A stretch of DNA of 64,000 nucleotides from Bacilli bacterium. Its GTDB lineage: Bacteria; Bacillota_I; Bacilli_A; ML615J-28; CAG-698. Positions 63,849 to 64,000 of this stretch are shown here, in pieces. The stretch spans positions 186,001 to 250,000 of the forward strand of contig JAFZWP010000013.1 in the NCBI GenBank assembly GCA_017617065.1. Direction: 5' to 3'. The notes beneath the pieces were generated by a model. The model was given only the letters and a program-made list of their open reading frames with translations. It searched no databases and had not been told where the DNA came from. The position numbers and the translations under genes were made by a program. How positions within the stretch are numbered: the stretch's first letter is position 1; each line of letters opens with the position of its first letter.

Positions 63849-64000
63849 CTATTTTAATCCCTCAAGCCAGCTAACTAAAGCAGAGAAGCCTGTATCGATA
63901 GCTGTATAGAATAATGCTAAAACAGCAATGAATAATAATACGATTAATGAATCATATAAGAATTGTTTTCCTGTAGGCCAAGTAACTCTTTTAACTTCTT
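63849..64000 (-). CDS. secE: SecE, preprotein translocase subunit (partial, 3' end)
   Basis: The last 49 codons are inside the window; the start lies beyond base 64000. They read EVKRVTWPTGKQFLYDSLIVLLFIAVLALFYTAIDTGFSALVSWLEGLK: the conserved VTWPT segment and a single membrane helix, typical of SecE. The TAG stop abuts the nusG ATG. Confidence 0.95.
   Translation of the reverse strand, partial: EVKRVTWPTGKQFLYDSLIVLLFIAVLALFYTAIDTGFSALVSWLEGLK

Noticed and set aside
1-64000. CRISPR array, insertion sequence or prophage
   Set aside because: No regularly spaced repeats, transposase, integrase or phage structural genes were found on either strand.

Overview
The window is a gene-dense, AT-rich bacterial chromosome segment, most likely from a small-genome member of the Bacillota (Bacilli/Erysipelotrichia or an RF39/Mollicutes-like relative). 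The evidence is Shine-Dalgarno sites of the AGGAGG type, sigma-A promoters (TTGACA-17-TATAAT), the Firmicute order of the ribosomal protein and RNA polymerase genes, PTS and TrpXYZ-type transport genes, and Gram-positive-type lipoproteins. TGA is used as a stop (for example at the end of glgB), so the standard bacterial code applies. Nearly all genes lie on the minus strand; five plus-strand protein genes and one tRNA-Ser interrupt them. I see no prophage, insertion sequence or CRISPR array.

Layout. 1-3.1 kb: glycogen synthesis (glgB-glgC and the first codons of a further gene). 3.1-6.2 kb: a TGS-domain uridine kinase-like protein and infC-rpmI-rplT, with an L20-type attenuated leader and an ATA start codon for infC. 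6.2-8.2 kb: a CopA-type P-ATPase with altered core motifs. 8.3-11.1 kb: a four-gene overlapping cassette of unknown purpose (secreted protein, membrane-anchored protein, ABC ATPase, permease). 11.2-22.4 kb: housekeeping genes (pepP, phosphohexomutase, CDF transporter, acpP, lipid kinase, tex, EIIC-like protein, cinA, ychF). 22.5-23.0 kb: an XRE regulator fused to a chorismate mutase with all catalytic residues, behind a palindromic operator. 24.3-27.3 kb: a TrpXYZ-type ABC importer preceded by a leader peptide with six consecutive Tyr codons and mutually exclusive RNA stems ending in a terminator. I read this as a tyrosine-sensing attenuator, and it is the most notable system here.

27.3-36.6 kb: paired chromate-transporter halves, a TetR regulator, tRNA-Ser(CGA), a PlsC-like acyltransferase, small membrane proteins, a Nudix hydrolase, two tandem trypsin-fold secreted proteases (one with Cys in place of the catalytic Ser), TatD and a processive GT2 glycosyltransferase. 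36.7-39.5 kb: a giant Big2 lipoprotein. 39.6-57.8 kb: the str and beta operons (rpsL-rpsG-fusA-tuf; rplK-rplA-rplJ-rplL-methyltransferase; rpoB-rpoC), with a HAD phosphatase and a GH3-like pseudoenzyme inserted. 57.9-63.3 kb: two divergent c-di-GMP phosphodiesterase genes (Reg_prop/Y_Y_Y/HD-GYP and degenerate GGDEF-EAL) placed between rplK and nusG. 63.3-64 kb: nusG and the 3' part of secE.

Regulation can be read directly in many places: amino-acid attenuation (tyrosine), ribosomal-protein feedback leaders (L20, L10, L1), translational coupling through TAATG/ATGA junctions, and factor-independent terminators that often serve both strands. Assignments come from reading motifs by eye; no database search was run.
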